In this document: in pieces, positions 57,188-64,000 of the stretch
How the letters are laid out: every line of letters starts with the position of its first letter
How positions within the stretch are numbered: the stretch's first letter is position 1
NCBI RefSeq assembly: GCF_002920915.1
Contig: NZ_PQVF01000016.1
Span: 19,593-83,592 of the forward strand
Length of the DNA: 64,000 nt
Source of the DNA: Solitalea longa
GTDB lineage: Bacteria; Bacteroidota; Bacteroidia; Sphingobacteriales; Sphingobacteriaceae
Reading direction: 5' to 3'
Made by a program: the position numbers and the translations under genes
The notes under the pieces: model-generated
Database searches by the model: none
Told to the model about the DNA's origin: nothing
The model's input: the letters and a program-made list of their open reading frames with translations, nothing else

Positions 57188-58300
57188 ATGAAAAAACTCA
57201 CTATTATTCTTCTACTGCTCTGCACTTTAATTTTAATTTCAAATAAATCAAAGGCCGAAATACTTACACTGCAAGGAACCATCGGAAAATATACGGTGGT
57301 GATGGAATTGGATATTGACTCTATTTCGGCTTCTGGAAACTATTTCTATACAAAATTTAAGCAGGATATACCGCTTGAAGGAACGGTAACCAACAATATG
57401 ATCATCCTTAACGCTGAAGATACCGGCGATCACTTTGAGCTTGTACGCAGCGGCAATACATTTAAAGGAACTTATCATAACAAAAAAGGAAATAAGCTAC
57501 CGGTTAATCTTAACTATATCGTTGCCGGATCTATAAAGTTGTTATTCAATAACGAAGTGCTCTCCAAATCAATAAGTGACTACTCTAAACTCCGCTTAAA
57601 TGAAATTAAGCTGGAGCCAACAAAGCAGGAAAGCGTTAATAATAAATACCTGATTCAGTGGTATACCGAGCCCACATCAAAAATTGCTGTTTTTAAATTA
57701 GTAAATGGATATCCGCAATTGGTAATTGATGCTATTAATACCCAACTAACAAAAGAGTTTTATTTAAATTTTGAAGCCTATTATTCATGTTCCGGCGGCA
57801 GTGGCAATTCAGGCTATGATGAACTTCAGATCTCCAATTATTTTTTAAATGAACAGTTTGTAAGCCTTTGCATTAGCAGTGGCTGGTATTGCAATCATGC
57901 TGCTCATCCTGATTTTGGAGAATCGGGTTTAACTTTTAATGCTAAAACAGGTAAGGAACTGGAATTGGAAGATGTGATATGGTTTGGTTCCGGAACAAAA
58001 CCTAAAAAAGATTCTGATGAATGGTATACCTATCGCTCTTCAGTTTATGCACCTCAAATCGTAAAACTTTTAACAAGTCTTTATCCCAAAGAAATGCAAA
58101 AACCCAAAACGGAAGAAGATTGCGATTATACAGATCCGGAGGTTTGGGATTTTGGATCGTGGTATTTAACTGAAAAAGGACTTTGTTTAGGTGCCTATTT
58201 TGCACGTGCAGCAAGAGCCTGCGATAACCCTGGCTGGTCGGTAATTCCTTATTCAGCATTACGAAAACTTAAACAGTCAAATCCCTCCTTAAAATTTTAA
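57188..58300 (+). CDS. Exported hypothetical protein, DUF3298-like end
   Basis: 370 residues with signal peptide (TIILLLLCTLILISNKSKA). The C-terminal half resembles the DUF3298 region found in RsiV-type and lipoprotein families (FVSLCISSGWYCNHAAHPDF, then LTFNAKTGKELELEDVIWFG). Several cysteines in pairs (YYSCSG, SSGWYCN, EDCDYT, ACDNPG) suggest disulfides. No enzyme motif is seen. The upstream thioredoxin-like gene, just 53 bases away, makes a redox link possible but unproven. Confidence 0.75.
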   Translation: MKKLTIILLLLCTLILISNKSKAEILTLQGTIGKYTVVMELDIDSISASGNYFYTKFKQDIPLEGTVTNNMIILNAEDTGDHFELVRSGNTFKGTYHNKKGNKLPVNLNYIVAGSIKLLFNNEVLSKSISDYSKLRLNEIKLEPTKQESVNNKYLIQWYTEPTSKIAVFKLVNGYPQLVIDAINTQLTKEFYLNFEAYYSCSGGSGNSGYDELQISNYFLNEQFVSLCISSGWYCNHAAHPDFGESGLTFNAKTGKELELEDVIWFGSGTKPKKDSDEWYTYRSSVYAPQIVKLLTSLYPKEMQKPKTEEDCDYTDPEVWDFGSWYLTEKGLCLGAYFARAARACDNPGWSVIPYSALRKLKQSNPSLKF

Positions 58301-58387
58301 GCAACAACTCATTGCTCTTCCCAATATTATTAGGCTGTTAAGCAATATTTTAACTAAATTATAGTTATAGAAAAGCATAAGAGCATA

Positions 58388-58780
58388 ATGCATATGAAGG
58401 CTTATTTTTCAAAGGTTTTTACTTTTATTTTTCTCTTCATAATTGCCTTAAATGGTTTTGCAAAATCACCTACGCAGTCACGAAGTGTAAACATTTACTC
58501 TGCCTCTAAATGGCAAAAAACTAAAGCTGATGATTCATTATATGTTAAGATCACAGGTGAACCTCTTACGAAAAAACAAACGGCACGTTTAGCAGATGAG
58601 TTAAAAAAGCAGCAGGGGGTGAATAACATTCATATTAACTATGAATTGGCAACGGCCAATATTCATTTTGATTCGAAAATAGTTTCCTCTGGTAAATTAA
58701 TAGAGATCATAAACTCTTTTAAATCATCAAACGGCACACAAAACTATCGGGCAATCGTCCTGAAAGACTCAAGCAACTAA
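58388..58780 (+). CDS. Small exported protein with ferredoxin-like fold (HMA-like without Cys)
   Basis: 130 residues with signal peptide (FTFIFLFIIALNGFAKS). Residues ~55-125 follow a beta-alpha-beta-beta-alpha-beta pattern (SLYVKITGEPLTKKQTARLA, VNNIHINYELATANIHFDSK, SGKLIEIINSFKS) like heavy-metal-associated domains, but the CxxC pair is absent, so it should not bind metal that way. ATG 58394 is an alternative start. It lies before accA. Confidence 0.7.
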   Translation: MHMKAYFSKVFTFIFLFIIALNGFAKSPTQSRSVNIYSASKWQKTKADDSLYVKITGEPLTKKQTARLADELKKQQGVNNIHINYELATANIHFDSKIVSSGKLIEIINSFKSSNGTQNYRAIVLKDSSN

Positions 58781-58961
58781 AAACTACCTTCTTAACAACT
58801 CGGATAACTTATAAAGTGTAAGATTTACGCCGAAGTTAAAAATGTTTCTTACTTTTACCCCTCAATTTTAACCAATGTAGCCTTGCTATACCACGCTCTT
58901 AGTTTAGCAAATACCTAAACAACAAGCAAGCTCAAAGACCCAATTTAGAGAGACTTAATTA

Positions 58962-59918
58962 ATGAAACCAACTTTTGATTTCGAAAAACCGATATCCATC
59001 TTGATGGAAGAACTGGAAAAGGTAAAACTGGCTCAGGAAAAAACCAAGGTAGATTTTTCGGCAACCATTCGTGAGATAGAAGCTAAAATAGATCAAACAC
59101 AACATAACGTGTATAACAATCTGACAGGCTGGCAAAAAGTACAAATGTCGCGTCATCCAGAGCGTCCACAAACGCTTGATTACATTGAGATGATGTGTGA
59201 AGACTTTATTGAACTTCACGGCGACCGTACCGTAAAAGACGACAAAGCGATCGTTGGCGGTTTTGCTACTATTGAGGGCAAACCGGTAATGATTATCGGC
59301 CATCAAAAAGGCAAAAATACTAAAGAGCGTCAATACCGCAACTTTGGTATGGCTAACCCCGAAGGTTATCGTAAAGCACTTCGTTTAATGAAACTGGCCG
59401 AGAAATTTAAGGTTCCGGTTATTTGTTTAATTGATACGATGGGTGCTTACCCTGGTTTGGAAGCCGAAGAACGTGGACAAGGCGAAGCTATTGCGCGTAA
59501 CCTGCTTGAAATGTCAGTATTAAAGGTACCCGTTTTATGCTTTATTGTAGGCGAAGGTGCGTCAGGTGGAGCATTGGGCATTGGTATTGGCGATAAAGTG
59601 TATATGTTCGAATACTCATGGTATTCGGTAATTTCTCCTGAATCTTGCTCTTCTATTTTATGGAGAAGCTGGGACCACAAGGAAAAAGCCGCTGATGCGT
59701 TAAAACTTACTGCCGAGGATATGCTTAAAAACAAACTTATCGACGGCATTGTAAAAGAACCACTTGGAGGCGCACAAAATGCCCCTGACCAAATGGCCGC
59801 AACTTTAAAAGCTCAGATTCTTACGGATTTAGATGAATTAGGTAAGAAGAAAATTGAAAAATTAATTACTGAGCGCATTGACAAATTTTCGTCAATGGGT
59901 GTGGTTAATGAACATTAA
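58962..59918 (+). CDS. accA: Acetyl-CoA carboxylase carboxyltransferase subunit alpha
   Basis: Transfers CO2 from biotin to acetyl-CoA for fatty-acid synthesis; works with AccD, which is not in the window. The 318 residues start with the helical dimer segment [17 protein letters not shown] and contain [60 protein letters not shown] and [20 protein letters not shown]. Length is normal. A terminator follows 37 bases after the stop. Confidence 0.98.
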   Translation: MKPTFDFEKPISILMEELEKVKLAQEKTKVDFSATIREIEAKIDQTQHNVYNNLTGWQKVQMSRHPERPQTLDYIEMMCEDFIELHGDRTVKDDKAIVGGFATIEGKPVMIIGHQKGKNTKERQYRNFGMANPEGYRKALRLMKLAEKFKVPVICLIDTMGAYPGLEAEERGQGEAIARNLLEMSVLKVPVLCFIVGEGASGGALGIGIGDKVYMFEYSWYSVISPESCSSILWRSWDHKEKAADALKLTAEDMLKNKLIDGIVKEPLGGAQNAPDQMAATLKAQILTDLDELGKKKIEKLITERIDKFSSMGVVNEH

Positions 59919-59955
59919 TCAACTATTACTACTTTTATAGTAATTCGAAATAACG

Positions 59956-59990
59956 AAAAACGCCATCATTCCTGATGGCGTTTTTTTATG
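59956..59990. terminator. Terminator after accA, also for the convergent LysM gene
   Basis: AAAAACGCCATCA (59956-59968), loop TTCC, TGATGGCGTTTTT (59973-59985), then two more T. The palindromic stem with A-run and T-run on both sides lets it serve the convergent genes in either direction. Confidence 0.9.
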
Positions 59991-59991
59991 C

Positions 59992-60363
59992 CTAATTTGG
60001 AATTTTTAGAACCATACCCGGCTGTATTAAATCGGGATTACTTATCTGATCTTTATTTGCTTCAAAAATATCCTGCCATTTAAGTCCACTGTACTTTGTA
60101 GCAATCTTACTTAAACTATCACCCGGTTGCACTGTATAAGTGGTACTGGCCCCTGCTGCAACGCTAATATTCAACACCATGTCTGCTGCACGCATTTCTG
60201 GATCGATTTTCTCATAAATCGACCAAATCTGTTGCTTAACCGAATCGCTGGGTGAGGTACCTGTTAAATACAATACATTATTTTGCTCCTGAACTGAAAG
60301 ATCATTAACGCCGTTAGTTCGGGCATAGTTGATCACTTCCTGGTATTTTTCCTGTAATGCCAT
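59992..60363 (-). CDS. BON-like/LysM protein
   Basis: 123 residues with no signal peptide. The first ~70 resemble a BON-type fold (VINYARTNGVNDLSVQEQNN, LYLTGTSPSDSVKQQIWSIY), and the last 50 form a LysM domain (YTVQPGDSLSKIATKYSGLK, IFEANKDQISNPDLIQPGMV). The architecture matches the small potassium-binding protein Kbp/YgaU of enterobacteria, though binding is not proven here. It is 7 bases downstream of the BON lipoprotein gene in one operon. Confidence 0.85.
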   Translation of the reverse strand: MALQEKYQEVINYARTNGVNDLSVQEQNNVLYLTGTSPSDSVKQQIWSIYEKIDPEMRAADMVLNISVAAGASTTYTVQPGDSLSKIATKYSGLKWQDIFEANKDQISNPDLIQPGMVLKIPN

Positions 60364-60370
60364 AACCCTT

Positions 60371-60871
60371 TTATTTAATGATTTTCAATTGATTGATTAC
60401 TTTTTTGGGTTTTGCCTCATTGGCCGCCTGCATAATCTTCATCAAATCTTCTTTTTTAGCATCACCGCTGAGTGTTACCTCTCCATTAGCAATAGAAAGC
60501 GTAACTCCAGAAATTCCTTTTTGCTTAAATGATTCTTCAATGGTTGTTTTTAATACATCATCAGGATTGATTTGAACTACCGGAGGAGGAGGCTCCTCTT
60601 TTACTGTTGTATTATTTACAACTGATTTCACACCCTTAACTTCCTTAACAAGGTTTTCGATGGTTCCCCTACTGGCTTCATCAGCCAACTCACCATTCAG
60701 GGTCACAACCCCCTTTTCAACAGTTGCTGAAACACCTGGTCCATACGAGGCTATATTCTTATTTACCTCTTCTGTAATTTGCGAATCCTTTGGTCCGCAA
60801 GCGGTCATAAAAACCGAAAACAACACCAATAATGAAACTGATGTTATCCATTTTAATTTCTTTGAGCGCAT
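60371..60871 (-). CDS. Lipoprotein with two BON domains
   Basis: 166 residues: lipoprotein signal (LLVLFSVFMTAC, then GPKDSQ), first BON domain at about 33-88 (TEEVNKNIASYGPGVSATVE, GVVTLNGELADEASRGTIEN, GVKSVVNN), a Pro-rich hinge EEPPPPVV, and a second BON domain (DVLKTTIEESFKQKGISGVT, GEVTLSGDAKKEDLMKIM). BON domains bind phospholipid, and members stabilise the outer membrane. Operon with the LysM gene; a joint envelope or osmotic role is likely. Confidence 0.88.
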   Translation of the reverse strand: MRSKKLKWITSVSLLVLFSVFMTACGPKDSQITEEVNKNIASYGPGVSATVEKGVVTLNGELADEASRGTIENLVKEVKGVKSVVNNTTVKEEPPPPVVQINPDDVLKTTIEESFKQKGISGVTLSIANGEVTLSGDAKKEDLMKIMQAANEAKPKKVINQLKIIK

Positions 60872-61113
60872 AGGATTAAGTTTTAATTAGCAGAAAGCTA
60901 ACAAGAATTTCAGAAAAGGTTAGATTCAATATTAAACTATAGTTTTAATAATTTCTGTAAACCAAAATGAAAATTTAATCACTGATAATTAAATAGTTAC
61001 GATTTCTCAAATTATCACTTAAAAAGTTGTAACTCATTCGTTTTGAATACGTATAAAGAAATAATCCATCCTTGATGAGGAATAAAAACTCTTTAAAAAC
61101 GACTCTTTACAAA

Positions 61114-61602
61114 ATGAAAAAATTCGCCTATTTAGCTGTCTTATTTGTGGGAATATTTGCTGCAGTTGCATGCAAAAAAGATGATCGGATAAGAACAATT
61201 GACACCACAAAGCTTACCAGCTATATATGGACAGGGAATGAAACAACTGGTATTTCGGGATATGCAATGATTGTAAATGGTGTTTCCTACGATTTTTATA
61301 TCGACGTGAATGGACATCAGGTTTGCAAGAAAACATATTATGCTGAAAACCGGGATGCCCAAGGCTACCGGACCGTGACTCCGTATGATTTCTACGGAAC
61401 CTGGACGCTGGAAAATAACCAGGTTAAAATTATTGAAGGATCAACCATTGCAGACCATCAGTTCTTTAATGAAACTTTCGACATTTTAGAGTTAAATGAT
61501 AAAAAGCTGGTGTTTAAACCTAGCAATGACCCAAGCCGACTTGGGATTGCTGAAAGAGAATTTAATGCCCATGAAAAACCGGGGCAAGTTTCAGGAAAAT
61601 AG
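61114..61602 (+). CDS. Hypothetical lipoprotein
   Basis: 162 residues with lipoprotein signal MKKFAYLAVLFVGIFAAVAC (Cys20) and spacer KKDDRIRTIDTTKLTSY. The mature part is a compact beta-rich domain resembling lipocalin-like DUF families of Bacteroidota (WTGNETTGISGYAMIVNG, YDFYGTWTLENNQVKIIEG, FDILELNDKKLVFKPSND). The start at 61114 fits the signal; an upstream start adds 14 residues. A terminator follows. Function unknown. Confidence 0.78.
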   Translation: MKKFAYLAVLFVGIFAAVACKKDDRIRTIDTTKLTSYIWTGNETTGISGYAMIVNGVSYDFYIDVNGHQVCKKTYYAENRDAQGYRTVTPYDFYGTWTLENNQVKIIEGSTIADHQFFNETFDILELNDKKLVFKPSNDPSRLGIAEREFNAHEKPGQVSGK

Positions 61603-61632
61603 TTAGTTAGTTAGATAGTTATATGAAGAAGG

Positions 61633-61666
61633 AAAACCGGAGTTGAAAGACTTCGGTTTTTTTTTC
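61633..61666 (+). terminator. Terminator of the lipoprotein gene
   Basis: AAAACCGGAGT (61633-61643) pairs with ACTTCGGTTTT (61650-61660, one G-U pair) around a 6-base loop and runs into T residues. It lies 31 bases after the stop. Confidence 0.85.
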
Positions 61667-61721
61667 GATTTAAATCCCGGCGATAATAATCTGATTACAT
61701 TTTAAAAGCGTCGGGGTTCTT

Positions 61722-61729
61722 TATTTTTG
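61722..61729 (+). promoter_or_regulatory. -7 box 5 bases before a start codon
   Basis: TATTTTTG matches TAnnTTTG. The ATG of the cytochrome b5-like gene is at 61735, so a normal start of transcription 6-8 bases after the box would give a nearly leaderless mRNA. The -33 region is only weakly matched (ATTT at 19 bases). Confidence 0.45.
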
Positions 61730-61734
61730 CAGCA

Positions 61735-61974
61735 ATGGAAGACACATTACAAGCCTATACACGCAGTCAGCTGGCATTACGAAACGGACAAGACAAACCA
61801 CAAATTTGGGTGGCTTACAAAGGCTTAATTTATGAAGTAACCGAAAGCAGGCTTTGGCGAAACGGAAAGCATTATGAACACTGGGCGGGACAAGATTTAA
61901 CCGAAGAGTTAAAAGATGCACCGCACAGTGAAAATGTTTTTGAGAAATTTAAAATCGTTGGGAGACTGTTATGA
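61735..61974 (+). CDS. Cytochrome b5-like haem/steroid-binding domain protein
   Basis: 79 residues forming one domain: AYTRSQLALRNGQDKPQIWV, YKGLIYEVTESRLWRNGKHY, EHWAGQDLTEELKDAPHSEN. The histidines at 46 or 49 and at 64 stand where the two haem-ligating histidines of the cytochrome b5 fold are expected, around the family words HWAGxDLT. Small stand-alone members occur in many bacteria; partner unknown. Its stop overlaps by 6 bases the end of a small convergent gene. Confidence 0.85.
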   Translation: MEDTLQAYTRSQLALRNGQDKPQIWVAYKGLIYEVTESRLWRNGKHYEHWAGQDLTEELKDAPHSENVFEKFKIVGRLL

Positions 61975-62145
61975 TTGTAAGCTTTTTCTTTGAGCTTCTA
62001 ATAAATCGATTTCCTTTTTAATCTTGTCCATTTTAAGCTCAGTCAACTCTGTTTGAGCTTTCAAAAAACGAATTCCGTACCATAATAGGGCTGCGGTAAC
62101 ACAAAGAGATAAAATTGCAATAACTCCGTTAAGAATAAATTCCAT
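61969..62145 (-). CDS. Small single-pass membrane protein of 58 residues
   Basis: A short gene reading MEFILNGVIAILSLCVTAAL at the start, with one hydrophobic helix (about 4-24), then KAQTELTELKMDKIKKEI and LLEAQRKSLQS, a charged coiled-coil tail. The frame is closed by TAA at 61969-61971, overlapping the convergent cytochrome b5-like gene by 6 bases. The helix plus coiled-coil layout supports a real small membrane protein; the function is unknown. Confidence 0.6.
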   Translation of the reverse strand: MEFILNGVIAILSLCVTAALLWYGIRFLKAQTELTELKMDKIKKEIDLLEAQRKSLQS

Positions 62146-62290
62146 TTAGTTAAAAATTTAAGCGTCCAAAGGTATAAATATTTTCAACTTATACTAAGAT
62201 TATAACTCGCTTGTTTTTAAAGATATTAACACCGTTTATTGAGCTTAAATATTCGATAAAAGGCGCTAACTATTAAATTGGTGAACCAAA

Positions 62291-63199
62291 TTAAAACTGA
62301 ACCAGTTTAGAAAACTCAGCTACTCTACCATTAATTTCTTCTTGCGATAAATTCTTAATCCGTTCTGTACCGAATTTCTCTACGCAAAATGAAGCCAGTG
62401 CCGAACCGTAAATAACAGCCTTCTTCATCTTCTCAAAATTCACTTCATTTTGCCCGGCCAAATAACCGATGAAACCTCCGGCAAAAGTATCTCCTGCTCC
62501 TGTTGGATCAAATACATCTTCTAAAGGCAATGCTGGAGCCGAAAAAATTTGTCCTTCGCCAAATAATAAAGCTCCGTGTTCACCTTTTTTAATTACAAGG
62601 TATTTTGGGCCCATCTGCTGGATTTTCCTGGCAGCTTTGACTAACGAATACTCTCCAGACAACTGACGAGCTTCTGCATCGTTAATTGTCAATACATCTA
62701 CTAACTTCAATGTTTCCTTCAAATCGTCCATGGCAATGTCCATCCAAAAGTTCATGGTATCCATTACAATTAACTTAGGGCGATTTTTTAAACGGTTAAT
62801 AACTGTTTGCTGAATTTTAGGTGTAAGATTACCCAGCATTAAAAACTGGCAATCCTGGTAACCCTCAGGAACGATGGGATCAAAGTCAGCCAATACATTT
62901 AAATCAGTCACCAAAGTATCCCGGCTGTTCATATCATTATGGTATCGGCCTGACCAAAAGAAAGACTTTTCTCCTTTTTTTATTTGCAACCCATCGGTAT
63001 TGATGCCGTGATTATTTAAATCTTTAATTTCTTCTTCCGGAAAATCATCGCCAACAACGGCTACTAAATTTGCCTTTTTAGTAAAGTACGAAGCAGCCAA
63101 ACAAACGTAAGTCGCTGCTCCTCCGACGATTCTGTCGGTTTTGCCGAAAGGGGTCTCAATGGCATCAAATGCCACAGTACCAACTGCCAATAAACTCAT
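62291..63199 (-). CDS. PfkB-family carbohydrate/nucleoside kinase
   Basis: 302 residues. The start MSLLAVGTVAFDAIETPFGK is chosen because the preceding 40 in-frame codons are not family-like. Features: an N-terminal GGAATYVCLAASYF substrate-loop block, NDAEARQLSG in the lid region, KKGEHGALLF, and the C-terminal signature DPTGAGDTFAGGFIGYL with the catalytic Asp. It resembles ribokinase/adenosine-kinase-like sugar kinases; the substrate cannot be told. It is a lone gene. Confidence 0.92.
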   Translation of the reverse strand: MSLLAVGTVAFDAIETPFGKTDRIVGGAATYVCLAASYFTKKANLVAVVGDDFPEEEIKDLNNHGINTDGLQIKKGEKSFFWSGRYHNDMNSRDTLVTDLNVLADFDPIVPEGYQDCQFLMLGNLTPKIQQTVINRLKNRPKLIVMDTMNFWMDIAMDDLKETLKLVDVLTINDAEARQLSGEYSLVKAARKIQQMGPKYLVIKKGEHGALLFGEGQIFSAPALPLEDVFDPTGAGDTFAGGFIGYLAGQNEVNFEKMKKAVIYGSALASFCVEKFGTERIKNLSQEEINGRVAEFSKLVQF

Positions 63200-63390
63200 G
63201 AGATTTTTTTTAAAATTTTTCTTCGCAAATATTGCATAATTAATTCTAAATCCCGAATATTGCACTCCCAAATCGATGGAACGCCAGCGAAAAATAAGGG
63301 ATAATAAGACTGATAACACTAGGTTTGAGTCTTAATTGAGAACAAAAAATTACCGGGTCCGATAATTTCGGAACATTAAAATACTCACAC

Positions 63391-63464
63391 TCCTGAGTAG
63401 CTCAGCCGGTTAGAGCATCTGACTGTTAATCAGAGGGTCGCTGGTTCGAGCCCAGCCTCAGGAG
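63391..63464 (+). tRNA. tRNA-Asn (anticodon GTT), first copy
   Basis: 74 bases: acceptor TCCTGAG / CTCAGGA, D arm GCTC..GAGC, anticodon stem TCTGA/TCAGA with loop CTGTTAA (anticodon GTT), T arm GCTGG/CCAGC with TTCGAGC, and discriminator G. Confidence 0.97.
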
Positions 63465-63527
63465 CGATATTGTAAAAGAGCAATCTTTAGGCAATACGAA
63501 AAAGGGACGACTCCCACTTCTCACAAT

Positions 63528-63601
63528 TCCTGAGTAGCTCAGCCGGTTAGAGCATCTGACTGTTAATCAGAGGGTCGCTGGTTCGAGCCCAGCCTCAGGA
63601 G
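63528..63601 (+). tRNA. tRNA-Asn (anticodon GTT), second identical copy
   Basis: Identical over 74 bases to the copy at 63391, separated by 63 bases. Tandem tRNA-Asn copies probably form one transcript, closed by the terminator at 63606. Confidence 0.97.
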
Positions 63602-63605
63602 CAAT

Positions 63606-63638
63606 AATCCCGATCATTCATTTGATCGGGATTTTTTG
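63606..63638 (+). terminator. Terminator of the tRNA-Asn pair
   Basis: AATCCCGATCA (63606-63616) pairs with TGATCGGGATT (63623-63633) around TTCATT and is followed by T residues. It starts 5 bases after the second tRNA. Confidence 0.9.
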
Positions 63639-63880
63639 CTTTTAGGAATCAACCACAAAGTAACTCGGAGTTACACTTAGTATCTGACTCTGGGCAACTT
63701 TATGAAACTCTGCGGTTAAACCTTTATTATCTCAATCAGTACACTGGTCGGGATTTTTTGCGTTTAGGAATCAACCACAAAGTAACTCGGAGTATATGAC
63801 TCTGGGCAACTTTGTGAAACTCTGTGGTTAAAACTTCATTATCTCCATCATTATTCTGATCAGTATTTTTTGCTTTTTGT
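63626..63880. repeat. Tandem direct repeat of about 120 bp, two full copies and a partial
   Basis: Copy 1 starts at 63626 and copy 2 at 63748, both reading TCGGGATTTTTTGC then TTTAGGAATCAACCACAAAG. Copy 2 lacks about 11 bases (ACTTAGT region) and has a few changes. A partial third copy (GATCAGTATTTTTTGC) appears at about 63858-63880. Each contains words of the AACCACAAAGTAACTCGG and CAACTTTGTGAAACTCTG type. No gene is inside. The terminator arm is part of the repeat head, so the duplication began at the tRNA terminator. Confidence 0.85.
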
Positions 63881-63916
63881 CTCGTCCTATTATAACTATA
63901 CATCAAAAAAAGATGT

Positions 63917-64000
63917 ATGGAAAAAAAGTTAGAACAAGACCAGTATTTAATTAGATTGCACAAGAAGAGTCGTTACGACAAGCGGCTGATTGTAAAAATC
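63917..64000 (+). CDS. Start of an unidentified gene, cut by the window end
   Basis: An open frame begins MEKKLEQDQYLIRLHKKSRY and runs in frame for 28 codons to the window end, rich in Lys and Arg. No family can be named from so little. It has no clear promoter box or ribosome site. It could be a small cytoplasmic nucleic-acid-binding or hypothetical protein. Confidence 0.4.
   Translation, partial: MEKKLEQDQYLIRLHKKSRYDKRLIVKI

Noticed and set aside
63736..63963. Minus-strand open frame near the right edge
   Set aside because: It lies over the tandem repeat, has no start context and no recognisable features; the plus-strand frame at 63917 is more plausible though still weak.

Overview
The window reads as chromosomal DNA of a Bacteroidota bacterium, most likely of the Sphingobacteriales/Cytophagales type. 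The reasons are low GC, almost no Shine-Dalgarno sites, promoters of the TTTG-N19-TAnnTTTG form, a PorP/SprF-family protein next to a giant secreted protein with a gliding-type C-terminal domain (type IX secretion), a DUF2723 membrane glycosyltransferase and a RemB/Wzi-like outer-membrane protein. The genus cannot be fixed from sequence alone.

Layout. (1) 1-1679: end of a dTDP-rhamnose operon (rmlD truncated by the window edge, rmlB) closed by a strong terminator. (2) 1.8-7.0 kb: an accessory island of hairpin repeats holding a class II Fic AMP-transferase with palindromes upstream, an inverted decayed copy of the same fic locus, two paralogous outer-membrane barrel genes and a single-domain GIY-YIG nuclease embedded in repeat arrays. 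(3) 8.0-11.8 kb: exopolysaccharide genes (initiating sugar-phosphate transferase, RemB/Wzi-like barrel, CpsB/YwqE-type tyrosine phosphatase). (4) 11.9-26.6 kb: the S10-spc-alpha ribosomal supercluster on the minus strand, from rplC to rplQ, with secY, map, infA, rpmJ and rpoA, behind a textbook promoter. (5) 26.9-36.8 kb: a three-gene surface cassette (TPR-helix-turn-helix regulator, 2258-residue type IX-secreted adhesin, PorP/SprF partner). (6) 37.0-40.5 kb: rpsL-rpsG-fusA-rpsJ. The cassette therefore separates rpsJ from rplC, which usually adjoin. (7) 40.8-64 kb: mostly housekeeping and envelope genes (pgi, pth, rplY, prs, accA, PfkB kinase, DUF2723 transferase, thioredoxin-like protein, lipoproteins, BON/LysM pair, cytochrome b5-like protein), tRNA-Gln, two identical tRNA-Asn, and a gene running off the right edge.

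The most unusual signals are: the 1.8-7.0 kb island, where a GIY-YIG nuclease sits inside arrays of 23-bp-arm hairpins and a 69-bp tandem repeat; the mirrored fic remnant with its conserved palindromes; the adhesin cassette that splits the ribosomal supercluster; and a class of near-tandem short-word repeats, different in each spacer, that often start at or just after a stop codon. Functional statements on these are inference and no database search was possible.
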